Translations under genes and position numbers: made by a program
Notes under the pieces: generated by a model
Databases searched by the model: none
The model's input: only the letters and a program-made list of their open reading frames with translations
What the model was told of the DNA's origin: nothing
Source: Hetaerina americana
Taxonomy: Eukaryota > Arthropoda > Insecta > Odonata > Calopterygidae
Reading direction: 5' to 3'
Assembly: GCA_022747635.1 (NCBI GenBank)
Contig: JAKTNV010000001.1
Location: 33,540,040 to 33,604,039 of the forward strand
Length of the DNA stretch: 64,000 nucleotides
Shown here: positions 11,881-23,600 of the stretch, one piece after another
Layout: each line of letters opens with the position of its first letter
Position numbering within the stretch: position 1 is the stretch's first letter

Positions 11881-12610
11881 ATGCTAATGCGTGATAATGC
11901 GATCCGGAATCAGTTTCACTTTTCGTGTCTCCCTTTTCGAGTCCTCTTCAATCCCCGTGACACTCCTCTCGCTTGCCGCTAATGGACTTGCGGTGCATAT
12001 CATTCAGAAATGCTCACAACCCTCCTTCAAGCGTGATGCACCCAACCCCCTCACTGGGGAACACAATGCACCCTGGTCCCGGTTTGACGACATTCCGGGC
12101 TCCGGGTCACCCTTTCTCGTCTCCTCTATCCTATTATATCAGAAATCTCAGGCTCACACAACGGCACCCACTTACCCTTTCCCCTGCGGTGCCCATTCCG
12201 ATCGCCTCATCCCTCGCTCTCTCCCCACAGACTCCTCTCCCTTCCCTTCAGCCCGACCTTTTCCGTTATTGTAAGTTTCATACGCCTACCCCTTTCATGT
12301 CACCTCTCTCCTCCACATTATCGCCATTCACACCGGGGCAGCATGGATCGAAATCTCCATGCCAAGAGGGCATCCGCCAAAATTGCTCCATTGGGTCGGG
12401 GGATTGAAAATAAAAGAAAACTGCATCTCTTTAAGGCCAGCGCTATCGAAAAGGGTCGATTGCAAGATACGCCGCGGTCGGTAACGATGGAGTAGATTGG
12501 GGCATCGCGTTTCGGCCCGTTACTGGCTTTATGGGCTGAGGAGCTTGGTGCCCACTTAAGCAAGACGTATTCGGTGAAATTGCAGCTCTCGTCCATCGCC
12601 CTTATCACAG
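11881..12610. other. GC-rich mosaic island
   Basis: C-rich + strand at about 12040-12350 followed by balanced GC-rich sequence. Overlapping open frames up to 144 codons show no domain. Probably non-coding. Confidence 0.4.
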
Positions 12611-15420
12611 TGGATCGATGTCAACTTAGTCCATTGACAATTTTTTTCTGAAGCATTACGATAAAATAGTGGATCGAATATTTACCCAATTGGTCACGAG
12701 ATGGTTGATATAAGCGTATCAGTAAATAAACGTATAGAAATAGATTCATACTCCTCTTGCCAATTACCCATCTCGATAATATCGAAGTTTTAAAGACATT
12801 CGAAGTCTCACGATGAGAGCCTACGTGTATCTTTGGTTGTGCCATGCTATGCATCCTACATATGTAGTTAGGGAGTTTAATTATGCGTTTGTTGATATAA
12901 ATATTTGCATAGCAAATAATTTTTAGTGTCACGTTATTTCTGCCTAAGGAGAGAAATGGATTTAAAATCAGTCCCTGGCAGGGTGGAGATGGCGTGTCCA
13001 TTAAGGGTCAAAATATCGTTACACTTTTTATGTGTTACCCAAAAATAGTTAATTGGGGAGTCGAATGCCTTCTTTAATCTCCATATTTACGCTCATTGTC
13101 ACCAAGGTTCTTGCCTCCATTTCACACAGGGAGAAATGAATTGTTTGAAGTCACCGGGCATATAGGCAAACTCCACCGAGCGAAAGGTGCAACAGTACTT
13201 GCAGCGGTATCAGCCAATTTCTTGTTAGGTCATCAGAATGTAATTTATTTATGTGCATAAATTTGCACTTTTAAAAATATATTTAAGGAATATTTTTTCC
13301 CTTTGCCCTTCCTCTCCATTTTCCCCCATTATCCCTTACCCACCCCACCTGGTGCTTGCACCCCCTCCCACACAATTTTTTGGTGGATCACGGGTTTTTT
13401 GGCTTGATGTAGATTTCTAAGGCAGATGAAAGCATCGGTTCTGGATGAAATGAGTTTCAGCTCTCCTCTTCCATTTATCCCCCACGAACGCACAGAACAT
13501 TTCAGGATAAAACAAAAATAGCTTATTTTAATTTTGCACCTTAACCCACCACCAGTACAGAGTGCGTTTAGTCATTATCTGATTTTTGAAGCCATTTCTT
13601 GACAACCATTTTCACGTTTGTGTTATTTATGTCATTCCATTCTCTTCCAGCAAGAGTAATGAATCAAAATCTTACGTGTTCTAAAGTATCTCCAAATTAT
13701 TGGATCCTCCTGCATGTCTCAGTTTCTATATTTTCTTTCATTATACGCTTTCTTTTGTTAATTTTGTCCATACACGTATTGCTCAATCGGGTATTGTCAT
13801 TACAAAACCTTCTGTTTCTGGAAAGAGATGTCTGGCTATGAGCAAGAGAATATTTTCTTCGTTTTCGGGTTTTATAAGATGTTGAAGTGAGTACCTTTCT
13901 CTCTTTTCTTGACCAGGTCACTTCATTTTAGTTCATTAAACTCTCAAATAAAAATATGAACAACTACAATACCTTGAATAGATACACCTGCAGTAGGTTT
14001 GTGTTAGGGAAATCTATCTAGTTCAATAGTGAATGACTGTCTAGATTTCTAGATTAAATTAGAATTGACGTTTTCCAACAATTATTTTTTGGCTAAATGG
14101 CTAAAGTGATGTCTCTTGAAGCCAAATCTAAGCGAAATTATTTTATAATTTATGAGATGCATCCAAAGAAGAATATTGTGGGAATTTTCATTAAAGGCTG
14201 ATAATTAACTCTTCTAAATATTTAGTTTCCGTACAGTAAGCAGTGCCGGAGGATTACTTTCGTGCGTAAATCAAGGCTTTGCTCACCATCGAGTGTTTTA
14301 TTCCTGTCGGATGTGGTGACTGACAACGTGTAAGCGTGCCCGTAATTGGCGGAACCAAAATTGCCACTGCGGCAGAGTTGAATTTACTCGGAAGGCTATG
14401 TAAATTTGTGCCTAAATTACAGATAAAGGAAATTGATCCGCAGTGGAAGATAACTATGATTATGTAAAAATTACCAAGCGGCTTGAATTTATTATCGAAA
14501 TGGCCTTAAATTGCGAAACCAATTTGTGGTTTTATCTTAGATCTGAGGAACTGAATTACGTAACCCACTGTGGTAATTTATTGAAAATGACAAAATATAT
14601 AATGAAAGTGCTAGGGCAATAAAGTATATTTTTCTAATATGGTACCCCAAGGACTTTCAAAACTCTGCGCGACAATCCACCATAGAAACGTGAGAATTTG
14701 GGAAAAGGCGATGAACTTTGAGGTCAAAAACCACATCTAAGATAATAGTTATCGTTATTTCATAACAAGTGGTGGGATTTTACCCTGGTAAAATTATCAT
14801 AGGCGTACTTGTTACTTACCGAGGGTTTACAGAAATTCCTGAGACACAAAAATTCTCTCGGTTGCTCTTTCAAACACTACGTGAAAAGTATATAACTGAA
14901 ACACTAAATCTCCCATAATAACTATGGAAAAAAAAGGGTTATTACCGTTTTTTGTATTTCGAGAATACTGTGATTCTTCCTTTGGCTTAAATTCTGTCCA
15001 AACCCTCAGGTAGTTTTTGTGTCGGTAAACGATCTAACGCTAGCATACTACGCGTAGATGGACAGAATCTAATTTGTGTGGGTCTCAATCCTCAGCGTCA
15101 TATTTGGGAACGGCTTTTGGTTTGTTTATCATCGACTGGACGTCACGTTCAGCGTCAGGTGTCATCCAGGATACCCTCCACCAACCAGTGAGGGGTAAAG
15201 TCTCGTGAAAAAAAAACTTTAAATCATATCTACGCACTGGGCTCACTATCAGTGATTCTTTTAGGGCACACGAGGGAGAAATAAAACTGTGCAACATTTG
15301 GCCAAATGGATAAATTACGCTAACATCATGTCTCGGGTTTCTCTGGTGACATCAAAGGGCGGAACGGAGAGAGCGAGTGGAATAAATTAAATGAAATCGT
15401 AATTATACGTTATGTCTACG
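12611..15420. other. AT-rich non-coding DNA
   Basis: About 2.8 kb without a supported feature. A small C-rich patch lies near 13300-13380. Confidence 0.5.
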
Positions 15421-16140
15421 ACGCGGACAACGCCACCCCTTTCCGCTCACATCCACCGAGAAACCCTCCCCCGCCGCCACCTCCACCCCCCTCTTTGACC
15501 CAACCCCCGAGGACGACTCACTCCGACTTTCCCGCGTCGCCAAAAACATCCTCCCCTCCCGGCCCCCCAGTTATCTTTCCATTAACTCTCTCCCCCTCCC
15601 CCACGTCTCGCCCCCATCCACCCTTCTCTGTCCCATTACACACTCACTCACACACTCCTTCACCCCTTAAACCCTTCCCCTCCCGTCTCTGTGCTCCTCA
15701 AACCCGCCCCTTATCCCCGCCTCCCTCTCTCTCACTTTTCCTCTATCCTTTGACGATTCGCGACAGATGCGAAGTCTCTCTCTCTCTCCCTTTCCTTATA
15801 ATAGCGAGAGTAATCTCCCGCTGCAACACGACAAGCGGCTACCCAGGGCGAAGCAGACCCGGGTAGTGGGTTTAGGGGGTGATGAGAGGGAGGGGGTCCG
15901 GAAGGGATAGTAAGAGAGTGAGGGGGGTGAGTGGAAAGAGAGAAAGAGAGGGGGAGGGGAAGCTCCACAAAGGAAACTATTCCCGCCCTCTTTTTAACTA
16001 CTGCGACGACAGTGGAGCCATCTCTGTACCCGGAGTCTCCCCCCCCCCCCCCGATTGCCACGCTGAAAAGAAGTGAAAGAGATAAGGAGGCGGTGGATTA
16101 GTGAGCGGTGGCTGGGGGGATAATTTCCCGTACTTTGGAG
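15421..16140. other. GC-rich island with pyrimidine-to-purine switch
   Basis: The + strand is almost pure pyrimidine over much of 15450-15800, then switches to almost pure purine over about 15875-15965. A run of 14 C follows at 16039-16052. Open frames on both strands are low-complexity (Pro/Ser- or Gly/Arg-rich). The composition could favour triplex or other non-B DNA; no gene is supported. Confidence 0.5.
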
Positions 16141-17030
16141 GGAGATTCAGTGTTCTGAGATCATCACATTCTGAGTTCTCTTCGAGGAGATAATCTCATT
16201 CGTAAATGGATAAGTAGGTAATGTTGATTAGCGTGGTTCAATGGTGACAACATTTCAAAACTATAGATCGATGTCTCGCAAGGATCGAGGGAATGGTATA
16301 TTAGGTATTTATTGTAAAATATTGTTTTATTATAAGAGAATGTGAAATTCATACTTTTGTCCAAATCTGCCATTGTGGTAGAGGAGGTCAGTAAATATTT
16401 TGATAAATAAACAATTTTCTGCAATATAAAATTCATTATTTTTCGTATAAATAATACATGAATATTATGCCATAATGGGAAGGGGTGAAAGCTACTCCGA
16501 ATCATACCATTTATTTTGCCCATTTTTAGAAATAATATTTTGAAACCTATTTCATGTAATTTTATCTTTAACATCAACATCGCTTTCATTATTTAATTTA
16601 TTTCAATTTAAGTGTGAAATCAATTCTATTATGCCATTTTCTCTGTCCTATTAAATTACCCATTTACAACCCATACTGATTGCTAAACTAACTTCGGTTC
16701 AGGTTAAGTTTTAGCGTTTTCAAGATGAAAGGGGAAACCAAAGCTATATTGACAGGAAATTGATCATAAAAAAGGTAAAACAAAAGGGACATGAAAGAAC
16801 ATGACATGAAGAAAAATGGAAATAATTTGATCATAAGGAGAAATTAAATTCTGATAATTAGTTTACGAGCACTTAATAGAAGAAACTTGAAACTTATTTG
16901 AGCAACTCGGGTATTAATTTGAGAAATTATGGGGTAGTTATTTTTGTTGCGCAAAATAGATGATAAGTTTTTAAATCACAGGATCAGCGAAAATAATATA
17001 AATTCATTTCTGGAGTTTCAATTTAGCATC
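16141..17030. other. AT-rich non-coding DNA
   Basis: A 141-codon minus-strand frame at 16164-16589 is AT-driven (Leu/Ile/Lys/Met-rich) and resembles nothing I know. I see no real feature. Confidence 0.4.
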
Positions 17031-18560
17031 CTCATGCTCCGACGAAAATGCCATTCCCCAAACCTCCGTGTCTTGCCCCATCGTATTAATCAGAATAGCC
17101 CTCGTAACCCATTGGAGGCAGCCCACTGAGAGACTCATCGCCGGTCGGTGGCAAGGCGGTCGAGTCAACTGTCGGAACCTTGGTACAAATATGGATCCTC
17201 CCCCGTCGTCCTGTACCCAGAACCAGAAAAACATGGAAAGGCCCATTGGCCCGAGGCATAACACCCCACCTCCCTGTGAAACCCCCTCGGGGTTCAGCGC
17301 ATCGCTACACGCACATGCCCCGCGGCCATCCCCGGCAATTAAGTCACCCCGATGTCGAAGGTAAGGGGAGCGGCAAGGAGATAAAGAGAGTATGAGGTAA
17401 CGCAAACCCCTTCCTTCCCTCCCATCTCCGACAATGGCCGATGATGGGCACCGACAATTGGATTGAGTGAGAATATTCGTCGCTAGGTGGGAGGTCTTTC
17501 CCTCGACCACCCACCTCTACGGCCATCCGTCCATCCACCTCTTTCATTTGGCGCGAGATGAAAGGGTGGACAAGGCCGCCGCGGGTGGGGGCATGGGAGT
17601 GAGAGGGAAGTGGGTGAGAAGGGAGGGAGGAGACGAAAGCGAAATGCAGACCCGTGGATGAGGGAGGGAAGAGCCGGGGACGAGTGGGTGGGTGACGCGT
17701 AGGCAGGATAGTTAGGTGGAGGGGGGTCGTCGGTTGGTGGGAGGGGAAGAGAGAGAGGAAAATTCGTTTACGCAAACGGGAGAGGACAAAAGGTTTCCGG
17801 GGGGCGGGGGGAACCAGAGCGTTTTCCGTTCCCATTTTTTTGTCTACCATCCTCCTTCCCTCGTTCATATCGCGGCCTCCGGAGTCGAAAGGATATGATT
17901 TTAATGGAGCGGATTCGGATAAATACGCGTGGGTCGTCCCTCCGCTAAAGATTTTTTAAATCCGGGGATGGGGGTGGAAAGGTAGTGGGGATGGTCGTGA
18001 GCGGGAGAGTATACAATCTCGGGGGTTGCTCGTTTTCGCCACACTCGACCCAATATTCATCCCGCCTCCCCCTGAGGCCCCCCCTTGGGTTTTCGTGCGT
18101 ACCCTACCCCTCTGGTAATGCGTTTAATGGGACCTCCGAGTGCTGCGGCAAATGGCGGAAAGGAGGAAACACGTCACTTCGCACGTTCCTCCTCCATGGA
18201 CGCTTCAGATGAGTGATTAGGGAGGAGAAGGAGGAATTAGAGAAGAGAGTGACCGTTTTGACCCTTAAAATGTATCGCTCTCCCAACTCAGGATGGCCCG
18301 TGCAAAGGCCATCGGGATGGTGCGGCCGAAATGAACGGGCACGCACCAGGAGTCCTGGGATCTTCTAGGACGCAAAGAAAAAAATTCGCTGTCTACCGCC
18401 CTCTACCCCTCCTCACTTCCCTTCGAAGTTCTCTTTCAGGAGGACGGACGAACTTCGTTCGCTTAAACGACGGGATATTAAGTACCGAAAATTGTCCCCT
18501 CAGGCGATGCCCTCCAATCGGGGTGAATTTAATTCAGTCCGCGGAAACGGTGCCCGGATT
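17031..18560. other. GC-rich island, 1.5 kb
   Basis: One of the largest islands. The part at 17580-17760 is purine-rich on the + strand (runs of GGGAGG and GAGAGGG). Flanking parts are more balanced and CpG-containing. Many frames of 60-174 codons overlap on both strands, which argues against any single one being real. It is a candidate regulatory island. Confidence 0.45.
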
Positions 18561-18990
18561 TGATCATAAAATACCCCCCCTCGCTACGGTAACGTATTCG
18601 GAGATGACTCGATGAAGGTAAGTTAATTCATCTCTACTTTTGTGATTCATTCGCCTGATGAAAAGTATCAAGCTTATGTAGGCATCTGAAGGTTAGCTCA
18701 CTTGTGATTCTGTTACTGTGTTCTCTCGTCTAAAGTTTGGAGTCACTCCATTCCAAGACGTCCCCCAATACCATGCGTTATAATTGAAAAGAGATGATTT
18801 TAGTGACAGGGTTTTAGCCCTGAATACATATGGCTAAATTTATTTACTGCAAATATAATTAACATCTGGAATAATGTTTTTCCTTTGAGCTATGATTTAA
18901 AGATTCCGCGGGAGAATCCGCGACGGTAAAATTTTATTCGCCAATAAGTACTCTTAACATATTCAAAGCAGATGAGGACGCCATGGTAGT
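18561..18990. other. AT-rich non-coding DNA
   Basis: Nothing recognised. Confidence 0.45.
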
Positions 18991-19075
18991 TCCTGTGACA
19001 CCATGGTTAAGACGCTCGGCTAGAAGTTGAGGTATCTGGGTTCGTATCACGTTGTACTCGAGTCACTTATCCACA
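18991..19075 (+). repeat. tRNA-like SINE head
   Basis: An A-box-like TGGTTAAGACGCTCGGCT is followed about 20 bases later by a B-box-like GGGTTCGTATCAC. The downstream body does not match the 9925 family clearly. Likely a SINE relic. Confidence 0.4.
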
Positions 19076-20186
19076 TCGAAATTTCTCTCATCTGAGCGAT
19101 TAGGCTTTTCACAAAACACATACAAATCATAGCATAAAGTTTTATTGGGACAAATGTGGGTAAATAAGGCTTGAAAATGTGTTCAAATACCGCAGTTTCT
19201 GGATTTAACTCATTTAGCCACAGTTTACATATGAGTATTTATCCATTGATTGCGTGAATTAATACTGGATACTATTTTTATGTAAACTACTATTTTCAAT
19301 TACTCCCTTTCAGCCAGATACCCCCATGCTTTGATATTGATTACATGTTAGCTAATCAAAAGAATCTTTTTATTCGATATTGATCTTACTAAATGTCGAA
19401 GACAACGCAGCCTAGAGAACACCCCGTAAAATATCATCAGCAAAGGCGGGATTGATATGCAATATGCCATGAACCAATCAATCAGAAATTGGAAAGTTTT
19501 GTGTCCCGATATTTTAAATGATATTTTCAGAGCAAAAGTTATCCTGGGGTAGCATTACATTGATGTTTTTAATCTCTAATATGGAGTCATTAATATCTCA
19601 CAAAATTGAATAATACGTGCAATACTTCCCTCGATAAATTTTATATTCAATGATACTTGGCTAAATTTCCATTGAAATGCACAAAGAGATCTGGGAATCG
19701 TTATGCTCAGCTCATGGGCCAGAAAAACTAGTCTTTGAAGTTCCTGATTAAGTTAATTTCTAGGTAATATTCTTGATTTAGATTCAGCAATCTTTTCTCC
19801 CTATCAATTGATTTTTATGTTTTAATATTTATAGTATTTGAAATGGAAATGCTCAGGATTGGTCAATGAAGTGAATGATTGACAACTGGCTGAAAGAGAA
19901 CTATTGCGCTCATTAACTCGTCCACTGGGCATTGACGGTAATTAAATTTTCTGTTGAAAGACTAAAAAGATATGGATTCATGCCTTACAAATCAGTTTAT
20001 TGATGGAAGATGCGGTAGCCGGTGGCCAATAATTTTTCCTTCGTCAGCTCACAAAGACTTATGAGAATAATGGCATTTTTACAGCTCTAACGGTTTAAGA
20101 CGACTTGAAATTAAAGTCTTCCTGCAAACACTATCCTCCTCTTCTTGCTCTCATCCCAGAGGAATTCAACAAAAAGAGACGCGACA
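19076..20186. other. AT-rich DNA upstream of LINE copy A
   Basis: Nothing recognised. Similarity to LINE copy B begins abruptly at about 20187, which marks the 5' truncation point of copy A. Confidence 0.45.
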
Positions 20187-21473
20187 GCACGGAAGCTAGC
20201 CCATATAACTCCCATCTATAAAGGCGGTGATAGGGATAAACCAACCAATTACCGACCCATATCTTTAACATCGATCTCTTGTAAAATATTGGAACACGTT
20301 ATTGTCACTAACATTATGAAATTTCTTGATAGTAGGAAAATACTAATCCACAACCAGCACGGATTTAGGAAAAGCAGATCTTGCGAAACACAACTTGGTC
20401 TCTTCATTCACGATATACTTAGATCGGGAGAAAACAACACCCAAGTCGATGCAGTATTCCTGGATTTCAAAAAAGCCTTCGACAAAGTCCCACACAATAA
20501 ATTGTTACACAAACTTAAATACTATGGGATCAATGAGAAAATAATTAATTGGATTAGGGACTTCTTGTCAAACCGCAAACAAATAGTAGTCATAGATGGG
20601 TTGTGCTCAACGGAGAGAGATGTTACTTCGGGCGTCCCCCAGGGAAGTGTAATAGGGCCTCTTCTGTTCTTAATATACATAAATTACTTAAGCACACACG
20701 TTAGTAGCAATCTAAGGTTATTTGCTGACGACACGGTGATATACAGGGAAATAAGGAGCCAACTAGATCGCGAGCTACTCTCTAGAGACTTAGACAATAT
20801 CTCGGGATGGTGCAATAAATGGGGATTAACACTTAATATAGATAAATGTGCAGTTTTGAAATTTTGGAATAAAGGAAGCGAGGAACAGGATATACACTAC
20901 AAAATAGAGGGTTCAGTATTGACTACGGCAAATCAAGTTAAATATTTGGGGGTTGTTCTAACACCACGCCTTTCATGGGGAGCACATATCAGGACAATAT
21001 GCGGATCAGCTTTAAAGAAACTTGGCTTCATAAAACGGGTGGTGGGGAAATGTAATGAAAAAGTTAAAGAGAGGTGTTATTTTGCTCTAGTTAGACCTCA
21101 TTTGGAATATGCCGCAAGTATTTGGGATCCGTGGGAGAAAATTTGGCAAAAAGAATTAGATAAAGTCCAGAGAAAATCCGCTAGATTCGTTAAAAATTGT
21201 TATGATAAAAACACAAGTGTGACAGGTCTCTTAGGGGATTTAGGCTGGGAACCACTTGAAGTGCGGAGAGAACAAGCGAGGCTTAGACTTTTAGAAAGGT
21301 TCAGAACAAACGAGTTTAACTATGACACTGAAGGAATTATAATGGCCCCACACTACTTAGGTAGATCAGACCACAAAGATAAACTAAGGGAGATAGATTC
21401 CAGGACAGATAGGTACAAATACTCATTCTTTCCCCGAACAATCAGAAATCACAATAGTAAGAAACCGAAGTAA
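20187..21473 (+). pseudogene. Reverse transcriptase, 5'-truncated (LINE copy A)
   Basis: This encodes most of a non-LTR reverse transcriptase, the enzyme that copies LINE RNA into DNA at the insertion site. The frame stays open upstream to about 20145 through non-LINE sequence, but has no ATG there. The LINE part starts at KLAHITPIYKGG. Visible RT motifs are YRPISLTS, HGFRKSRSCETQL, VFLDFKKAFDKV (motif A), GVPQGSVIGPLLF (motif B), LFADDTVIY (motif C, the catalytic DD) and KYLGVVL (motif E). The frame is uninterrupted to the TAA at 21471-21473. Against copy B I count about a dozen substitutions over some 425 residues, including INDLS to INYLS beside motif B. Without the N-terminus, the endonuclease and a start codon it should be non-autonomous. 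Confidence 0.85.
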
Positions 21474-21710
21474 CTTTAGAAATATTGAAAACACTGAATT
21501 TACTAGTCGGAGCAAAGTTAAACACTGCAAAGCTGTAGGTATACTTTCAGGTGCATGTGTATGTAAGATGTAGATTGAGTGTTTGCATGTGTGTGGGGTG
21601 TAAGTGTTCTTGCATGAATGAATGGCATGTTTTTTTTTGTGGATATATGATTTTGTGGTTCTTGCATGCGGTTTTTTTTTCCTTTCTAAATTACGGGTGG
21701 TGTCCTAACA

Positions 21711-21746
21711 CCCCCCGCCACACGCCCTTGCGGCGGCTTGCGGGGT
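21711..21746 (+). other. Conserved 3'-UTR stem-loop of the LINE
   Basis: A GC-rich hairpin just before the (GTAGAT)n tail. The outer stem is CCCCGC with GCGGGG, and the inner stem is CGCC with GGCG around a CTTGC loop. Versions of it recur in most LINE tails in this window. By analogy with other LINEs it may be the RNA structure bound by the element's own reverse transcriptase; that role is inferred. Confidence 0.5.
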
Positions 21747-21764
21747 ATTAAGTAGATGTAGATG

Positions 21765-21908
21765 TGTTAATTTACGGAAATTTACCTTTCCCTTTCCTCA
21801 GGCTTTTAATTGAAATGTTCTCTTACGAAAAATCTGCCTTAGGTGAGGGTCTCAAACTCGTGAGGGTCTCAAAATCTTTGGTCGTCGATCATGACGTGAA
21901 CAATATCT
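21765..21908 (+). repeat. 3' flank shared with LINE copy B
   Basis: This begins directly after the (GTAGAT)n tail of copy A. It is nearly identical, in inverted orientation, to 56996-57131, which lies directly after the tail of copy B. Copy A has a local near-duplication of GAGGGTCTCAAA (about 21844-21874) where copy B has one unit. The match stops at ATATCT on both sides. It is either transduced flank, an extended 3' end of this LINE sublineage, or a favoured target repeat. Confidence 0.8.
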
Positions 21909-23600
21909 CTCTCCTTCCTCTTCTCTCGAGAAGATATCGAATTAAATCAGGGAGCTGACCGGTTCGGTCCCGTAGTGTCCATTGGAAAGGAGGCGCGGAT
22001 GACCCGATTCCACGCGGTCTTTTCTCCTTCGTGATGAAGCGAAGGGTTGGAGGTGTAAGGTCAAGTAGGGCACCTAGCCGGGAATTCGACGACGAACGCT
22101 GGACCAAGACTGTCGCCAAAAGCACCATCCCGGTTGACTCTGTTCATAAAAATTAGCCCGCGAAAATGTTTTCCGATTAGGTCGGGGTCGAGGGGGGCAA
22201 TAATCCGGGCCAGATTGGCCCTCCGCCTGCACCACTCTGCGCCACTCGACCGTCCCTTTGTCCGACGGGTCGCGTGTACCCTCTCGCGTTCCTCTCTCTG
22301 ACCAAGTGCCCGGCCGCTTTTGTCTAACAATTACCGCCCCGGCCTCCCGGGAACAATGGGCCGGGAAATCCGCGAATTAGTCACAGCGCGAGGACGGAGC
22401 CAAGGTCTCGGGAGCCGGAGACTTTAACTCGCGAGGGAGAGTGGACCCAGTAACGCTATCGACTCATACGGGCAGTAATTGTCTCGATTGCTTTGCGGCG
22501 TCACCGGACGACACGAGGAATGCACCGTTTGCCTCGAAAAATGAAAGAGAAACCGCGCGCTACACACTCGAGATTTGCCCTCAAGTGGGTGGGGCCTGCA
22601 CAATGACAGTGTGCGCGGACGGACGGCGAAATGAATACGCTCTCCCGAGTGTATGGGTCACACTCGGTCGTTCTCGCCGGAAGAACAATGGGAGGCAGAC
22701 TCCCGAACGATGATGAATCCCCCCGCGTCGTCCGACGCTCCGTCCGCCGTCCAAAACCTTCCCCCTACCCGTGTGAATGCCATACAGGACAGGCGGTTGG
22801 TCTCCGAGCACCGGGCCCAAACCGAATGTCGAATTCGACCGCGTTAGCGATCTCATAAATTTCCGCAGACTTGAGCCCGGTGAGGAGTCATCATGGGAAG
22901 GCCGGTGTTTGGTTTTAAGAGAGAAGGTTTTCATTTTAGGAGGAGTAGGAAAATTGGTGAGAGGGAATGGGTTAGGTTTCGAATTTAACTCCGAAGAAGT
23001 GAAATAAGAAAAGAAATAAAGGATTTGAAACGCCTCCGTATCGATGCCCTACGGAGTAGAGTCATGGGCCACAATGGGGGAGTCTCGAGCGTTTGCCGCG
23101 TCGTCGAGCAAGCACAAGGGGTTGCAAAAAAGCATCCGCTTGTCGGACTCAAAAAGTTGTTCCAGCGGAGAAAGAATAACCAACTCTCCCTCATCGAACT
23201 ACCACCGCGACCCGTTGGGATGGACACGGATACAGTGGGACCAGTAGGTCGAAAGAGATCATATTTGGCCAAATGGAAAAATATATATATGTACACGCAT
23301 ATCTATCTCTCCATCTATTATGCCTATGGATTTGTGTTGTGGGGAGTGAGGCAGGAATGGTTCTCGCCTTTCGACGTAGCGATGAAATAAAACCGGTCTC
23401 CATTGTCGACCTGGAAAGTGCTGTCCTGGCAGAAGGAGTATAGGGGGAGGGCAGAGAAAGGGGAATAAAGGGCCGTGCACTCAAGCGGAATGGGTGATGA
23501 AAGGGTCAGATAAAGGACGGCGACATGATGCCATAATTCGGTGCTCACCTCCAAATGACTCGCTCCCGAAAGGCCACGCCGTTCATTGAGACACTGTAGG
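21909..23600. other. GC-rich island
   Basis: Balanced GC-rich, CpG-containing sequence, richest at about 21960-22860. Overlapping frames up to 121 codons on both strands have no recognisable domains. A candidate regulatory island; no gene supported. Confidence 0.45.

Larger units (their letters stand above)
20187..21764 (+). mobile_element. CR1-type LINE copy A, 5'-truncated
   Basis: This copy carries the C-terminal two thirds of the reverse transcriptase frame, a roughly 290-bp 3' UTR and a short (GTAGAT)n tail ending near 21764. It lacks the endonuclease and the first part of the RT domain, as expected when target-primed reverse transcription stops early. The 3' UTR is nearly identical to copy B (57132-57419), so insertion was recent. 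Sequence downstream of the tail also matches the sequence downstream of copy B (see 21765-21908). No clear target-site duplication was found by eye. Confidence 0.9.

Noticed and set aside
15060..15300. 70-codon minus-strand frame as a host exon
   Set aside because: No splice signals, domain or composition that sets it apart from chance frames.
21551..21751. Cys-rich 66-codon frame after LINE copy A
   Set aside because: It lies wholly in the LINE 3' UTR and includes its hairpin.
23020..23180. LINE RT remnant suggested by the string PYGVESWATMG
   Set aside because: It resembles a short motif of some LINE proteins, but neither neighbour matches and the segment is in a GC-rich island with many frames. 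Probably chance.
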